Source: Bacteroidaceae bacterium
GTDB lineage: Bacteria; Bacteroidota; Bacteroidia; Bacteroidales; Bacteroidaceae
Direction: 5' to 3'
DNA length: 37,944 nt
Assembly: GCA_017483665.1 (NCBI GenBank)
Contig: JAFUVM010000028.1
Location: 1 to 37,944 of the forward strand
Position numbers and translations under genes: made by a program. Shown here one piece after another: positions 8,968-16,544 of the stretch. Below the pieces are notes generated by a model. It made no database searches. It had not been told where the DNA came from and was given only the letters and a program-made list of their open reading frames with translations. Positions within the stretch are counted from its first letter, which is position 1. Each line of letters starts with the position of its first letter.

Positions 8968-9702
8968 ATGAAAAGCGACAGCATAGTCATCATACCGACA
9001 TACAACGAAAAGGAGAACATCGAGGCCATCATAAGGGCCGTCACCTCTCTGGAGAAAGCATTCGACATCCTTGTCATCGACGACGGCAGCCCCGACGGGA
9101 CAGCCGACATCGTGAAGGGACTGATGCAAGGGGAGCTGTCGGGGCGCGTCCATCTGGTGGAACGTTCCGGCAAACTCGGGCTTGGCACGGCATACATCTG
9201 CGGCTTCAAGTGGGCGTTGGAGAACGGCTACGACTATGTCATCGAGATGGATGCCGACTTCAGCCACTCGCCCAACGACCTGCCTCGGCTCTATGCTGCC
9301 TGCCACGACGAGGGCTACGATGTCTCGGTGGGCAGCCGTTATATCACCGGCGTGAACGTCGTGAACTGGCCCATCGGTCGCGTACTGATGTCGTACTACG
9401 CCTCGGCATACGTCCGCACCGTGCTTGGCATCTCCCTTCGCGACACCACGGCGGGCTTCGTGTGCTGGACGCGGAAGGTCCTGGAAACGATTTGCCTGGA
9501 CAACATCCGCTTCAAGGGCTATGCTTTCCAGATTGAGATGAAGTACACGGCCCTTCGCCTGGGCTTCAGGATCAAGGAGGTTCCCGTGGTCTTCGTCAAC
9601 CGCGAGCTGGGCACGAGCAAGATGTCCGGCGGCATCTTCAGCGAAGCACTCTTCGGCGTGATGCGCCTGCGCTTCACGAAGTTCAAGAGGAATGGGGATT
9701 AG
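8968..9702 (+). CDS. Polyprenol monophosphomannose synthase-like glycosyltransferase (GT2)
   Basis: 244 residues from the ATG at 8968. The frame stays open to 8932, but that would start inside the promoter. IVIIPTYNEKENIEAII and ILVIDDGSPDGTADIV are the GT2 nucleotide-binding segments. YVIEMDADFSHSPNDLP carries the DxD metal site. RFKGYAFQIEMKYTA and RELGTSKMSG match dolichol/polyprenol-phosphate mannosyltransferases without the C-terminal membrane domain. It probably moves a sugar onto a lipid phosphate at the inner membrane. The following gtrA gene fits a lipid-linked sugar pathway. Its TAG stop lies in the first unit of a GGGATTAG repeat. Confidence 0.88.
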   Translation: MKSDSIVIIPTYNEKENIEAIIRAVTSLEKAFDILVIDDGSPDGTADIVKGLMQGELSGRVHLVERSGKLGLGTAYICGFKWALENGYDYVIEMDADFSHSPNDLPRLYAACHDEGYDVSVGSRYITGVNVVNWPIGRVLMSYYASAYVRTVLGISLRDTTAGFVCWTRKVLETICLDNIRFKGYAFQIEMKYTALRLGFRIKEVPVVFVNRELGTSKMSGGIFSEALFGVMRLRFTKFKRNGD

Positions 9703-9778
9703 AGGAGTAGGGATTAGAGGAATAGGGATTAGGGAATAGAGGATTAGGGAATAGGGATTAGAGATTAGGGACTGGAAA
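9694..9778. repeat. Purine-rich GGGATTAG / GGAATAG repeat tract
   Basis: About nine degenerate units of GGGATTAG or GGAATAG fill the gap between the glycosyltransferase gene and gtrA. The stop codon of the upstream gene is the TAG of the first unit. The same repeat type appears at 10541-10577 (reverse orientation), 23421-23454 and 26168-26233. Confidence 0.8.
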
Positions 9779-9784
9779 TTAAGA

Positions 9785-10204
9785 ATGCTCGACAGAATAA
9801 AGGAACTACTTAGCTACAAGGAGACGCAGCAGTTTGTCCGTTTCTGCATCGTTGGTGCGACTTGTTTTCTGATAGATGCCGCAGTCTATCACATCGTGCT
9901 GAGCTTTGCGCCCTACTTGGTTGCCCTTATCTCAGGCTATATCATTTCCTTCTGCTTCAACTATTTCCTGACGGTCTACTGGACATTCCAGACGCGTTCT
10001 TCGGTGCTGAACCTGGTCGGCATTGTCGGAGCCCACATGTTCAATCTCTTTGTCGTACGCGCCGGGCTCTTGTTGCTTTTTGTCGAAGGCTTAGGACTGA
10101 GCGCAGGCATCGCATATTGGCCGATGGCTGTCATCTCGGCTGTGACGAACTATATCGTCATCCGCACCGTAGTGAAATTCACGAAAAAACAAAAGGAAGA
10201 ATAG
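9785..10204 (+). CDS. GtrA family membrane protein
   Basis: 139 residues with four predicted membrane segments: residues ~18-40 (FCIVGATCFLIDAAVYHIVL), ~44-65, ~75-95 and ~105-125. The pattern TQQFVRFCIVGATCFLIDAAVY and the late NYIVIRTVVKF are typical of GtrA proteins. These are thought to flip undecaprenyl-phosphate-linked sugars across the inner membrane. This fits the upstream GT2 enzyme, from which it is separated only by the repeat tract. Confidence 0.88.
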   Translation: MLDRIKELLSYKETQQFVRFCIVGATCFLIDAAVYHIVLSFAPYLVALISGYIISFCFNYFLTVYWTFQTRSSVLNLVGIVGAHMFNLFVVRAGLLLLFVEGLGLSAGIAYWPMAVISAVTNYIVIRTVVKFTKKQKEE

Positions 10205-10213
10205 CACGCGCCA

Positions 10214-10535
10214 CGCGCTTGTTCCGGAAGACCCTCGCGCTTATTTCCGAAGACCCTCGCGCTTATTTCCGAAGACCCTTGCGCTTATTTCCGAAGACCC
10301 TCGCGCTTATTTCCGAAGACCCTCGCGCTTATTTCCGAAGACCCTTGCGCTTATTTCCGAAGCTCCACGCTCTTATTTCCGAAGACCCTCGCGCTTATTT
10401 CCGAAGACCCTCGCACTTATTTCCGAAGCCCCTTGCGCTTATTTCCGAAGACCCTCGCACTTATTTCCGAAGACCCTCGCGCTTATTTCCGAAGCCCCTT
10501 GCGCTTATTTCCGAAGACCCTCGCACTTTTTCCGG
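10214..10535. repeat. 22-bp tandem repeat array 1 (14 units plus a partial)
   Basis: Units start every 22 bp from 10214 to 10522. The core reads CGCTTATTTCCGAAGACC. The first unit and the final partial one are degenerate. The array fills the space between gtrA (plus) and a minus-strand membrane protein, which converge. It is open in several frames only because 22 is not a multiple of three and the repeat lacks stops, so I call no gene here. The same family recurs at 15743-15830 and 23477-23696. Confidence 0.93.
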
Positions 10536-10577
10536 AAACAAACAAGCCCTATTCCCTAATCCCTATTCCCTAATCCT
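10527..10577. repeat. Flank of array 1: conserved 37-nt block plus CCCTAATCC repeats
   Basis: Bases 10527-10563 are the exact reverse complement of 23438-23474, which flanks array 2. The block contains the palindrome TTCCGGAA, then AACAAGCCCTATTCCC. It ends at the stop codon of the minus-strand gene. Confidence 0.85.
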
Positions 10578-12103
10578 TACTCCCTCTCATAAACCTGCAT
10601 CTTTTGGTTCAGGGTGACGGGCTCCATGACGTACTTCAGCAGGAAACGCGGCCAGGTCAGGTTCCACAGGAACTTGTGGGGCGTGGTGATGAAACGGTAG
10701 CGGAAGAGCTCCTCCTCGTCGTAGATGAGACGGTAATTGGCGGGGATGGGCGCGTCGTAGTACTCGTGGCACGTATTGATGGCCCCTATCTCGCGCACCA
10801 GATACTTCACTCGTCCCGACTCCACCAGCTCGGCCTGTTCGCGCTTTATGTCGGGGTCGAGAATGCTGGAAATGAAGAAATTCTTGTTGGGAGGCAGATG
10901 CCGCGTATGCTGATAGATGCCCGTATCGTAGGAACTGAAGGTCAGCACCTCGCTGTCCTCCGTCGTGTTGGCATTGATAATCTCAGCCATCTCCAGCACC
11001 CGGCAGGGGAATGTGCCGTTCAGCAGCGTCACGAGGTTCCAGTTCGTCGCTGCGCCGGCAATGGCAATGGCAATCATCACGGCGTGCGACCGCCAGGTCA
11101 GTCTGACGTTGGGACAGTAGTTGATGAGCAGCGGGAAGAAGGTGAAGATGGTCAGGAAGTAGTAGAACTGCACCGTCATCGTCGAGAAGGAGAGCAGCAG
11201 CACGCCGTAGGTGGAGAAGACGAGCAGCTTCACCTCGCGACGCGTCGGCAGGAAGATAACCGGCACCATCAGCACGCTCCAGATGCCAAGCTTCACGAGC
11301 GGGAACCACCAGAAGTCGGGCTCGCCGTTCGTCGCCACGCCGTGGTAGTGGAAGATGTTGACCATGAAGTACGACTGCCACAGCGCATCCAGCGTGCCAT
11401 GCACAGCAAAGTACGACAGCACGAGTATCGTCAGGCAGACAAACCCCGCCAGCACACAGGAGACGATAAGCCAGAAGCCCTTCATCCACCCGTGCTTCCA
11501 GGCGATATAGGCCAGCGCCGGGATGGCGACCACGTAGAAGAACAGCAGGTTGAACTTCATCCAGAAGATAAGGGCCACGCCCACACCCACAAAGAACGAC
11601 TGACGGACGGACGGCACATGGCCGTCGCGGGCAAACCGCACCATGTAGTAGAGGCTCTGGGCCAGAATGGGCAGTGAGAGCTCCTCCACGCTGTCGCCGT
11701 AGTAGAAGAAGTCCGACGAATAGGTCACCACCCCAAGCAGAAGCGTCAGGGACAACGTGGCATCCGAAGCAGAAAACTGCCGCATCGTGCGCAGCGAATA
11801 GTGTAGATAGAAATAGCAGCACACCAGTTCCACCAGCCAGATGCCCGCAAAACTGCTGCGGGACAGCATCGCTGCCGCCTCGTGCAGGAAGAAAAGCACC
11901 GGACCCTTATGGTCGAAGATGTCCACGTAAAGCTCCTTTCCGCTAAGCATGGCGTTGCCTATGGTCATGTACACATTGGCATCGTCCCAGGGATTGAGCG
12001 GGTAGAGGAACGAGCACGTACTGAACAGCGCCGTGAGCACCGCAGCAAAGAAGAACAATAGCAATTCCTCCCGGATTTGACTTAAACTCATATCTACACG
12101 CAT
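10577..12103 (-). CDS. Polytopic membrane protein, GT-C glycosyltransferase-like
   Basis: 508 residues with about ten hydrophobic segments in the first 380 residues and a soluble C-terminal part. Near residues 35-70, LNPWDDANVYMTIGNAML followed by YVDIFDHKGPVLFFLHE resembles the first periplasmic loop of GT-C enzymes (the acidic pair in WDD and the DHKGP segment), which take sugars from polyprenyl phosphates. The exact family and substrate are not recognisable. The GT2 and GtrA genes that converge on it could supply a lipid-linked sugar. It is read alone from a divergent promoter shared with the DUF1573 gene. Confidence 0.72.
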   Translation of the reverse strand: MRVDMSLSQIREELLLFFFAAVLTALFSTCSFLYPLNPWDDANVYMTIGNAMLSGKELYVDIFDHKGPVLFFLHEAAAMLSRSSFAGIWLVELVCCYFYLHYSLRTMRQFSASDATLSLTLLLGVVTYSSDFFYYGDSVEELSLPILAQSLYYMVRFARDGHVPSVRQSFFVGVGVALIFWMKFNLLFFYVVAIPALAYIAWKHGWMKGFWLIVSCVLAGFVCLTILVLSYFAVHGTLDALWQSYFMVNIFHYHGVATNGEPDFWWFPLVKLGIWSVLMVPVIFLPTRREVKLLVFSTYGVLLLSFSTMTVQFYYFLTIFTFFPLLINYCPNVRLTWRSHAVMIAIAIAGAATNWNLVTLLNGTFPCRVLEMAEIINANTTEDSEVLTFSSYDTGIYQHTRHLPPNKNFFISSILDPDIKREQAELVESGRVKYLVREIGAINTCHEYYDAPIPANYRLIYDEEELFRYRFITTPHKFLWNLTWPRFLLKYVMEPVTLNQKMQVYERE

Positions 12104-12114
12104 GTATTCGTCTA

Positions 12115-12122
12115 CAAAGATA
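12115..12122 (-). promoter_or_regulatory. -7 box TATCTTTG for the GT-C-like gene
   Basis: Read on the minus strand, TATCTTTG ends 11 nt before the ATG, leaving a very short leader. No clear TTTG is seen at the -33 distance. Confidence 0.5.
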
Positions 12123-12193
12123 CACCTTTACGGCGACTCTGCCATCTGTTTCTGCTAAAAAATGTAACAAGACGGGAAGTTTTTGCCATTTGC

Positions 12194-12225
12194 TTTGTCT
12201 TTCTCGCAAAAATAAGGTAACTTTG
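12194..12225 (+). promoter_or_regulatory. Promoter TTTG-N20-TAACTTTG
   Basis: TTTG at 12194-12197 and TAACTTTG at 12218-12225 have the ideal Bacteroidetes spacing. Only seven bases separate the -7 box from the ATG at 12233, so the transcript would be leaderless or nearly so. Confidence 0.8.
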
Positions 12226-12232
12226 CATTTCC

Positions 12233-13333
12233 ATGACACAGATTAAAGCATTACCATACGACACGAGACGTACCCTGTCGCTCCTCATATTCTTTGCCGC
12301 CGCAGCACTCGGCGCACTCGCACAGCCACGCTTTGTGCCCGACACCGACATCAAGAAGATGGGCGAAGTGGCATTCCAGATGCCACGGAAGTTCAGCATC
12401 GGATTCACCAACACAGGCGACAAGCCGCTGCTCATCCAAGAGGTGAAGGCCTCCTGCGGCTGCCTCGACGTGAAGTACCCCAAGGCGGCCATCGCTGCCG
12501 GCGCACGCGGCGAGATATCCCTGACCTTCGACGCAAAGCTCCTGGGCTCCTTCTACAAGGAACTCGAGGTGCGGACCAACGCCTCGGACGAACCGAAGTA
12601 CATCGGCATCCAGGGCACCGTCGTCACCGAGATACAGGACTTCAGCGACGAATTTCCCCTCGACCTCGGGGGCGTACGGCTGGAGACGAACACCATCGAG
12701 TTCGAGGACGTCAACCTCGGAGACAAGCCGACGGCCGAGCTACGCGTGCTGAACACCGACCGCACCGCCTACCGGCCCGAGCTCATGCACCTGCCCCCGT
12801 ACCTCAGCGCCGAATGCGAACCGAAGGACATCCCCGCAGGGAAGACAGGCACCATCCGCATCACGCTCGACAGCGAAAAGCTCAGTCAGCTGGGACTCAG
12901 CCAGACGAGCATCTACCTCTCGCGCTACCTGGGCGACAAAATCGGAGAGACTAACGAGATACTCGTCTCGGCCATCCTGCTGCCAAGCTTTGCCAAAATG
13001 ACAGAAGCAGAACTCGCCGCAGCCCCAGAGCTCACGGTCAGCGAATCGACAATCAGCATGGAGGTCAAGAGCGGCAAGAAGGCCCTCAGCCACATCGTCA
13101 CGCTCACCAACACCGGACAGAGCGACCTGCACATACAGCAGGTGCAGGTCTTCAACAAAGCCCTCAGCGTCAGGATTCCCGACCGCACCATACGTCCCGG
13201 CAAAAGCACACGCCTGAAGGTGAGCGTCACCGCAGGCTATCTGAGCAAGAGCAAGGGACGCATGCGCGTCCTCCTCATCACCGACGCTCCCAAGCAAGCC
13301 AAGCAATACATCAACGTGGAAGTCAAGAATTAA
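12233..13333 (+). CDS. DUF1573 domain protein, secreted
   Basis: 366 residues. The signal peptide covers about residues 14-30 (SLLIFFAAAALGALAQ). FSIGFTNTGDKPLLIQEVK, then ASCGCLDVKYPKAAIAAGARG, is the hallmark of DUF1573, an immunoglobulin-like fold with a CGC motif after a TNTG strand. The C-terminal part repeats the pattern (HIVTLTNTGQSDLHIQQVQV), so two or three such domains are likely. DUF1573 proteins are common periplasmic or surface proteins of Bacteroidetes with no assigned reaction. It is followed by an inverted-repeat element and then meaB. Confidence 0.88.
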   Translation: MTQIKALPYDTRRTLSLLIFFAAAALGALAQPRFVPDTDIKKMGEVAFQMPRKFSIGFTNTGDKPLLIQEVKASCGCLDVKYPKAAIAAGARGEISLTFDAKLLGSFYKELEVRTNASDEPKYIGIQGTVVTEIQDFSDEFPLDLGGVRLETNTIEFEDVNLGDKPTAELRVLNTDRTAYRPELMHLPPYLSAECEPKDIPAGKTGTIRITLDSEKLSQLGLSQTSIYLSRYLGDKIGETNEILVSAILLPSFAKMTEAELAAAPELTVSESTISMEVKSGKKALSHIVTLTNTGQSDLHIQQVQVFNKALSVRIPDRTIRPGKSTRLKVSVTAGYLSKSKGRMRVLLITDAPKQAKQYINVEVKN

Positions 13334-13334
13334 A

Positions 13335-13429
13335 AGTGAAAAGTGAAAAATGAAAAGTGAAAAATGAAAGTAACAGTCAAGAGCCGAATGTAACTCTGAT
13401 TCTTCACTTTTCATTCTTCACTTTTCACT
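13335..13429. repeat. Intergenic inverted-repeat element of the AGTGAA family
   Basis: The left arm (13335-13368) is built of AGTGAAAAGTGAAAAATGAA units. The right arm (13400-13429) is its complement with few mismatches. The ~31-nt centre contains TAACTCTGAT. The same plan, including TAACTCAGATTCTTCACT, is found in frame inside the ketosynthase gene at 29938-30043, and a half copy lies in the exporter gene at 35006-35040. It could form a hairpin between the DUF1573 gene and meaB. Confidence 0.85.
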
Positions 13430-13445
13430 AAATAATAATATCGAC

Positions 13446-14543
13446 ATGGAACACCCCGAGAACAATCCCGAATATGCCGGACTGACCGTGAACAGCGGCG
13501 TCGGACCCGTCTCAATCGTCAATCCGCACCTCAACCGCAAGCGCTTCTCGCGCCACCGGCTCTCGGCTGCCGACTACGTGGAAGGCATCCTGAAGGGCAA
13601 CATCACCGTCCTGGGACAGGCCGTGACGCTGGTCGAAAGCACCATCCCCGAGCATCAGGTCATCGCACAGGAGGTCATCGAGAAATGCCTGCCGTACTCA
13701 GGCCACAGCGTCCGCGTGGGCATCAGCGGCGTGCCGGGCGCAGGCAAGAGCACCAGCATCGACGAGTTCGGCATACACGTGCTGAAGGAATACGGCGGAC
13801 GGCTGGCCGTGCTGGCCAGCGACCCATCGAGCGAAAGAAGCAAGGGCAGCATCCTGGGCGACAAGACGCGCATGGAGAAACTCAGCGTCCACCCCGACTC
13901 GTTCATCCGCCCCAGCCCCTCGGCCGGCAGTCTGGGCGGCGTGGCCCGCAAGACGCGCGAGACCATCATCCTGTGCGAAGCGGCGGGGTTCGACAAAATC
14001 TTCGTCGAGACGGTCGGCGTAGGGCAGAGCGAGACGGCTTGCCACTCGATGGTCGACTTCTTCCTGCTCATACAATTGGCCGGCACGGGCGACGAGCTGC
14101 AGGGCATCAAGCGCGGCATCATGGAGATGGCCGACGGCATCATCATCAACAAGTGCGACGGCAACAACGTCGACAAGTGCCAGCTGGCAGCCACTCACTT
14201 CCGCAACGCGCTCCAACTCTTCCCGCTGCCCGAAAGCGGATGGGCGCCGCAGGTGCTCACCTACAGCGGCTTCTACGGCTATGGCATCAAGGAGGTCTGG
14301 GACATGGTCTACAGCTACCTGGACTTCGTCAAGAAGAACGGCTACTTCGACTACCGCCGGGCCGAGCAGGCGAAGTACTGGATGTATGAGAGCATCAACG
14401 AGCAATTGATGGGGAACTTCTATCACAATCCGACGATTGCCGACATGCTTCAGGCCGCCGAGCAAGGCGTGCTGAACGGCGAGCGCACGTCATTCGTCGC
14501 TGCCAAGCAGTTGCTCGATTCTTACTTTGCACTGCTCCATTAG
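13446..14543 (+). CDS. meaB: Methylmalonyl-CoA mutase-associated GTPase MeaB
   Basis: 365 residues. VGISGVPGAGKSTSIDEFG near residues 92-110 is the P-loop. VLASDPSSERSKGSILGDKTRM is the conserved MeaB/ArgK switch region. FVETVGVGQSE gives the G3 region and IINKCDGNN the G4 (NKxD-type) motif. MeaB proteins protect and reload the B12-dependent methylmalonyl-CoA mutase of the succinate-propionate route. No mutase gene is adjacent. The last 54 bp overlap the antiparallel 3' end of ispH. Confidence 0.94.
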   Translation: MEHPENNPEYAGLTVNSGVGPVSIVNPHLNRKRFSRHRLSAADYVEGILKGNITVLGQAVTLVESTIPEHQVIAQEVIEKCLPYSGHSVRVGISGVPGAGKSTSIDEFGIHVLKEYGGRLAVLASDPSSERSKGSILGDKTRMEKLSVHPDSFIRPSPSAGSLGGVARKTRETIILCEAAGFDKIFVETVGVGQSETACHSMVDFFLLIQLAGTGDELQGIKRGIMEMADGIIINKCDGNNVDKCQLAATHFRNALQLFPLPESGWAPQVLTYSGFYGYGIKEVWDMVYSYLDFVKKNGYFDYRRAEQAKYWMYESINEQLMGNFYHNPTIADMLQAAEQGVLNGERTSFVAAKQLLDSYFALLH

Positions 14544-15362
14544 CCATTTCGGTGTGCTCGTGGCACCACAGATGCCTATCGATTCACAATCTTGCAGCCA
14601 GCGGACATCAATTTCGCTGGCTGTGTCTATCAGGTAGGAACGCGGATTGGCTTTCTTGCATTCGTTGAAGAGGACGCGGCCGTTGCTGCTCTTCTTGCCG
14701 CAGACGAACAGCACGACGTCGTGCCTGAGGGCGAAGCTGCGGATGTTCGGCATGCGGTTGGCCACCTGTCGGCAGATGGTGTCGTAGTAGGTGAAGGTCG
14801 CTTCGGGGCTGATGTGCTGCTGGACGTAGTTGACAATCTTGCGGAACTCGTCGAGCGGCTTTGTGGTCTGGGAATAGAGACAGATGTCGCGGCTGAAGTC
14901 GAGCTTCTCCACGTCGTCGGCCGACTCGATGATGATGGCCGTCTCCTCCGTCTGTCCCACCAGCCCGAGCACTTCGGCATGTCCGTTCTTGCCGAAGATG
15001 ACGATTTGTTTCCGGTGCTCGGGGTCGGCATCGTATTCCTTCTTGATGCGTTCCTGCAAGTGGAGCACCACGGGGCACGTGGCGTCTATCAGGTTGATGG
15101 AGCGTTCGCGTGCCAGCGCATAGGTGGAGGGCGGCTCGCCATGAGCACGCAGCAGCACCTTGGCATCGTGCATCTGCCGCATCTGTTCGTGGTTGATGGT
15201 CACGAGTCCCATCTGCCCGAGGCGGTCGCACTCCCTGCCGTTGTGCACGATGTCGCCCAGGCAATACAACTGGTCGGCCTTTGCCAACTCCTCTTCTGCC
15301 TTGCCGATGGCGCGTGTCACACCGAAGCAGAAGCCCGAACCCTGGTCTATTTCTATCTTCAT
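14490..15362 (-). CDS. ispH: 4-hydroxy-3-methylbut-2-enyl diphosphate reductase
   Basis: 290 residues from the ATG at 15362; the open frame reaches 15521, but the upstream part has no family sequence and runs antisense to a FISUMP fragment. The three iron-sulfur cysteines are Cys12 (GFCFGV), Cys96 (DATCPVV) and Cys197 (TICRQVANR), the same numbering as in E. coli IspH. AHGEP and KNGHAEVLG carry conserved substrate-binding residues. The enzyme forms IPP and DMAPP, the last step of the MEP pathway, feeding UppS and the polyprenyl synthase in this window. It overlaps meaB tail to tail by 54 bp. Confidence 0.96.
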   Translation of the reverse strand: MKIEIDQGSGFCFGVTRAIGKAEEELAKADQLYCLGDIVHNGRECDRLGQMGLVTINHEQMRQMHDAKVLLRAHGEPPSTYALARERSINLIDATCPVVLHLQERIKKEYDADPEHRKQIVIFGKNGHAEVLGLVGQTEETAIIIESADDVEKLDFSRDICLYSQTTKPLDEFRKIVNYVQQHISPEATFTYYDTICRQVANRMPNIRSFALRHDVVLFVCGKKSSNGRVLFNECKKANPRSYLIDTASEIDVRWLQDCESIGICGATSTPKWLMEQCKVRIEQLLGSDE

Positions 15363-15367
15363 GCCTG

Positions 15368-15375
15368 CAAAGGTA
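15368..15375 (-). promoter_or_regulatory. -7 box TACCTTTG directly before ispH
   Basis: On the minus strand TACCTTTG ends five bases before the ATG of ispH. The predicted start of transcription is therefore at or next to the start codon. A TTTG at standard -33 spacing is not evident. This box also helps choose the 15362 start over longer frames. Confidence 0.6.
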
Positions 15376-15435
15376 CGAAATAATTCACAAACACCCCCCT
15401 CGGTTGAAACATTTTCTTGCCTTTTCCTTTGAAGA

Positions 15436-15663
15436 ATGATTATAAGCAAGCGCAACGGGAAACAAATCTTCCTGCCCGCGGCGGGACATTGCCAGGACAC
15501 GAATCTTGGCGGAGCCGGCACGGAAGGCTACTACTGGTCGCGCTCAATCTCCGTCGGCTACCCGGGCAGTGCGAGCAGCCTTTTCTTCAGCGCAGGCCAT
15601 CCTGTCTTAATGAACTACTACTACCGCTACGTCGGTCGGACTATCCGTCCTGTACGCAAATAG
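15436..15663 (+). pseudogene. 5'-truncated FISUMP-domain gene fragment
   Basis: 75 codons. From IFLPAAGHCQD to the end (GRTIRPVRK) it matches the last ~65 residues of the intact lipoprotein at 23779-24606, including YPGSASSLFF and HPVLMNYYYRY. Over 30 consecutive bases before the stop (the HPVLMNYYYRY region) are identical in both. It lacks signal peptide, lipobox and most of the domain, so it is a remnant or silent copy. The downstream terminator hairpin and 22-bp array also resemble those after the intact gene, so the whole 3' module is duplicated. Expression is doubtful. Confidence 0.8.
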
Positions 15664-15685
15664 TCGGAAACACAAAGTCGGAATC

Positions 15686-15733
15686 AGAAAGAAGGGAGCG
15701 TGTCGGCTCATGCTGACACACTCCCTTCTTTCT
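15686..15733. terminator. Strong hairpin after the FISUMP fragment
   Basis: The 19-nt arms 15686-15704 and 15715-15733 pair with one mismatch (AGAAAGAAGGGAGCGTGTC and its complement) around a 10-nt loop. The inner GAAGGGAG stem is shared with the hairpin at 23711-23754. The arms end in TTCTTTCT / AGAAAGAA, so it could terminate in either direction. Confidence 0.75.
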
Positions 15734-15742
15734 GTCACGGCA

Positions 15743-15830
15743 CGCGCTTATTTCGGAAGAGCCTAGCTCTTATCTCCGAAGAGCCTAACGCTTTTTTCCG
15801 AAGAGCCTAACGCTTATTTCGGAAGAGCAC
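15743..15830. repeat. 22-bp tandem repeat array 3 (4 units)
   Basis: Four degenerate units begin at 15743, 15765, 15787 and 15809 with the core CGCTTATTTCGGAAGAGCCT. They end seven bases before the cmk stop codon. The array lies between the FISUMP fragment (plus) and cmk (minus), again a convergent gap. No 37-nt flank is present here. Confidence 0.88.
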
Positions 15831-15836
15831 GGCGCT

Positions 15837-16529
15837 TCAGTCCTCGCCTGCCGCTCTGTGGTACTGCTCCAGCAGCCATGCCTTCTGTTCGGGAATGGTC
15901 ATGTCGCTGTTGTCCAGTACGATGGCATCGTCGGCCTTGCGAAGCGGACTGATGGCGCGGGTGGAGTCGATGCGGTCGCGCTCGATGATGTTGGCCCGAA
16001 TCTCGTCAAGGCTGCACGCCTCGCCCTTAGCCATGAGTTCGTCATAGCGGCGCTGGGCGCGGACATCGGCACTGGCCGTGACGAATACCTTCAGCTCGGC
16101 ATCGGGAAAGACGACCGTCCCTATGTCGCGTCCGTCCATGATGACCCCCTTGGCCTCGCCCATCAGGCGTTGCATGTCCACCATCGCTTCGCGCACAAAA
16201 CCCAGCGTAGCAATGGGGCTGACCCATTTCGAGACCTCCATCGTCCGTATCTCTTTCTCTACGCAGACACCGTTCAGATAGGTGTCAGGGCGCCCCGTCT
16301 CTTCGTTCAGGCAGAAGGTTATCATGATGTCCGCCATGCTCTGGCGCAACGACTCCTCGTCAATGCCGGCTTCAGTTATCAAGCCGTTCCGCAGGGCAAA
16401 GAGCGTCACGGAGCGGTACATCGCGCCCGTATCTATATATATGTACCCGATCTCCTTGGCAAGGTCCTTGGCCATCGTGCTCTTACCGCACGAAGAATGG
16501 CCGTCGATGGCAATCGTTATGAGTTTCAT
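15837..16529 (-). CDS. cmk: (d)CMP kinase
   Basis: 230 residues. [19 protein letters not shown] carries the P-loop at residues 10-18. [16 protein letters not shown] is the CMP-binding block. [20 protein letters not shown] and [20 protein letters not shown] are diagnostic of the type 1 cytidylate kinase. It phosphorylates CMP and dCMP. It lies 15 nt downstream of porQ on the same strand, so the two are probably one transcript. Confidence 0.96.
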   Translation of the reverse strand: MKLITIAIDGHSSCGKSTMAKDLAKEIGYIYIDTGAMYRSVTLFALRNGLITEAGIDEESLRQSMADIMITFCLNEETGRPDTYLNGVCVEKEIRTMEVSKWVSPIATLGFVREAMVDMQRLMGEAKGVIMDGRDIGTVVFPDAELKVFVTASADVRAQRRYDELMAKGEACSLDEIRANIIERDRIDSTRAISPLRKADDAIVLDNSDMTIPEQKAWLLEQYHRAAGED

Positions 16530-16544
16530 AATTATAATAATGTC

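Noticed and set aside
10214-10535. CRISPR array
   Set aside because: Repeats are directly adjacent with no unique spacers, the period is 22 bp, and no cas genes are present.
10205-10617. Long open frame across array 1 with a repeating ISEDPRAYFRRP peptide
   Set aside because: A 22-bp repeat without stops stays open in all three phases and gives a 22-residue protein period by default. It has no separate start or promoter and runs into the convergent gene.
15363-15521. N-terminal extension of IspH by 53 residues
   Set aside because: It runs antisense to the FISUMP fragment, contains the -7 box, and family homology starts at the ATG at 15362.
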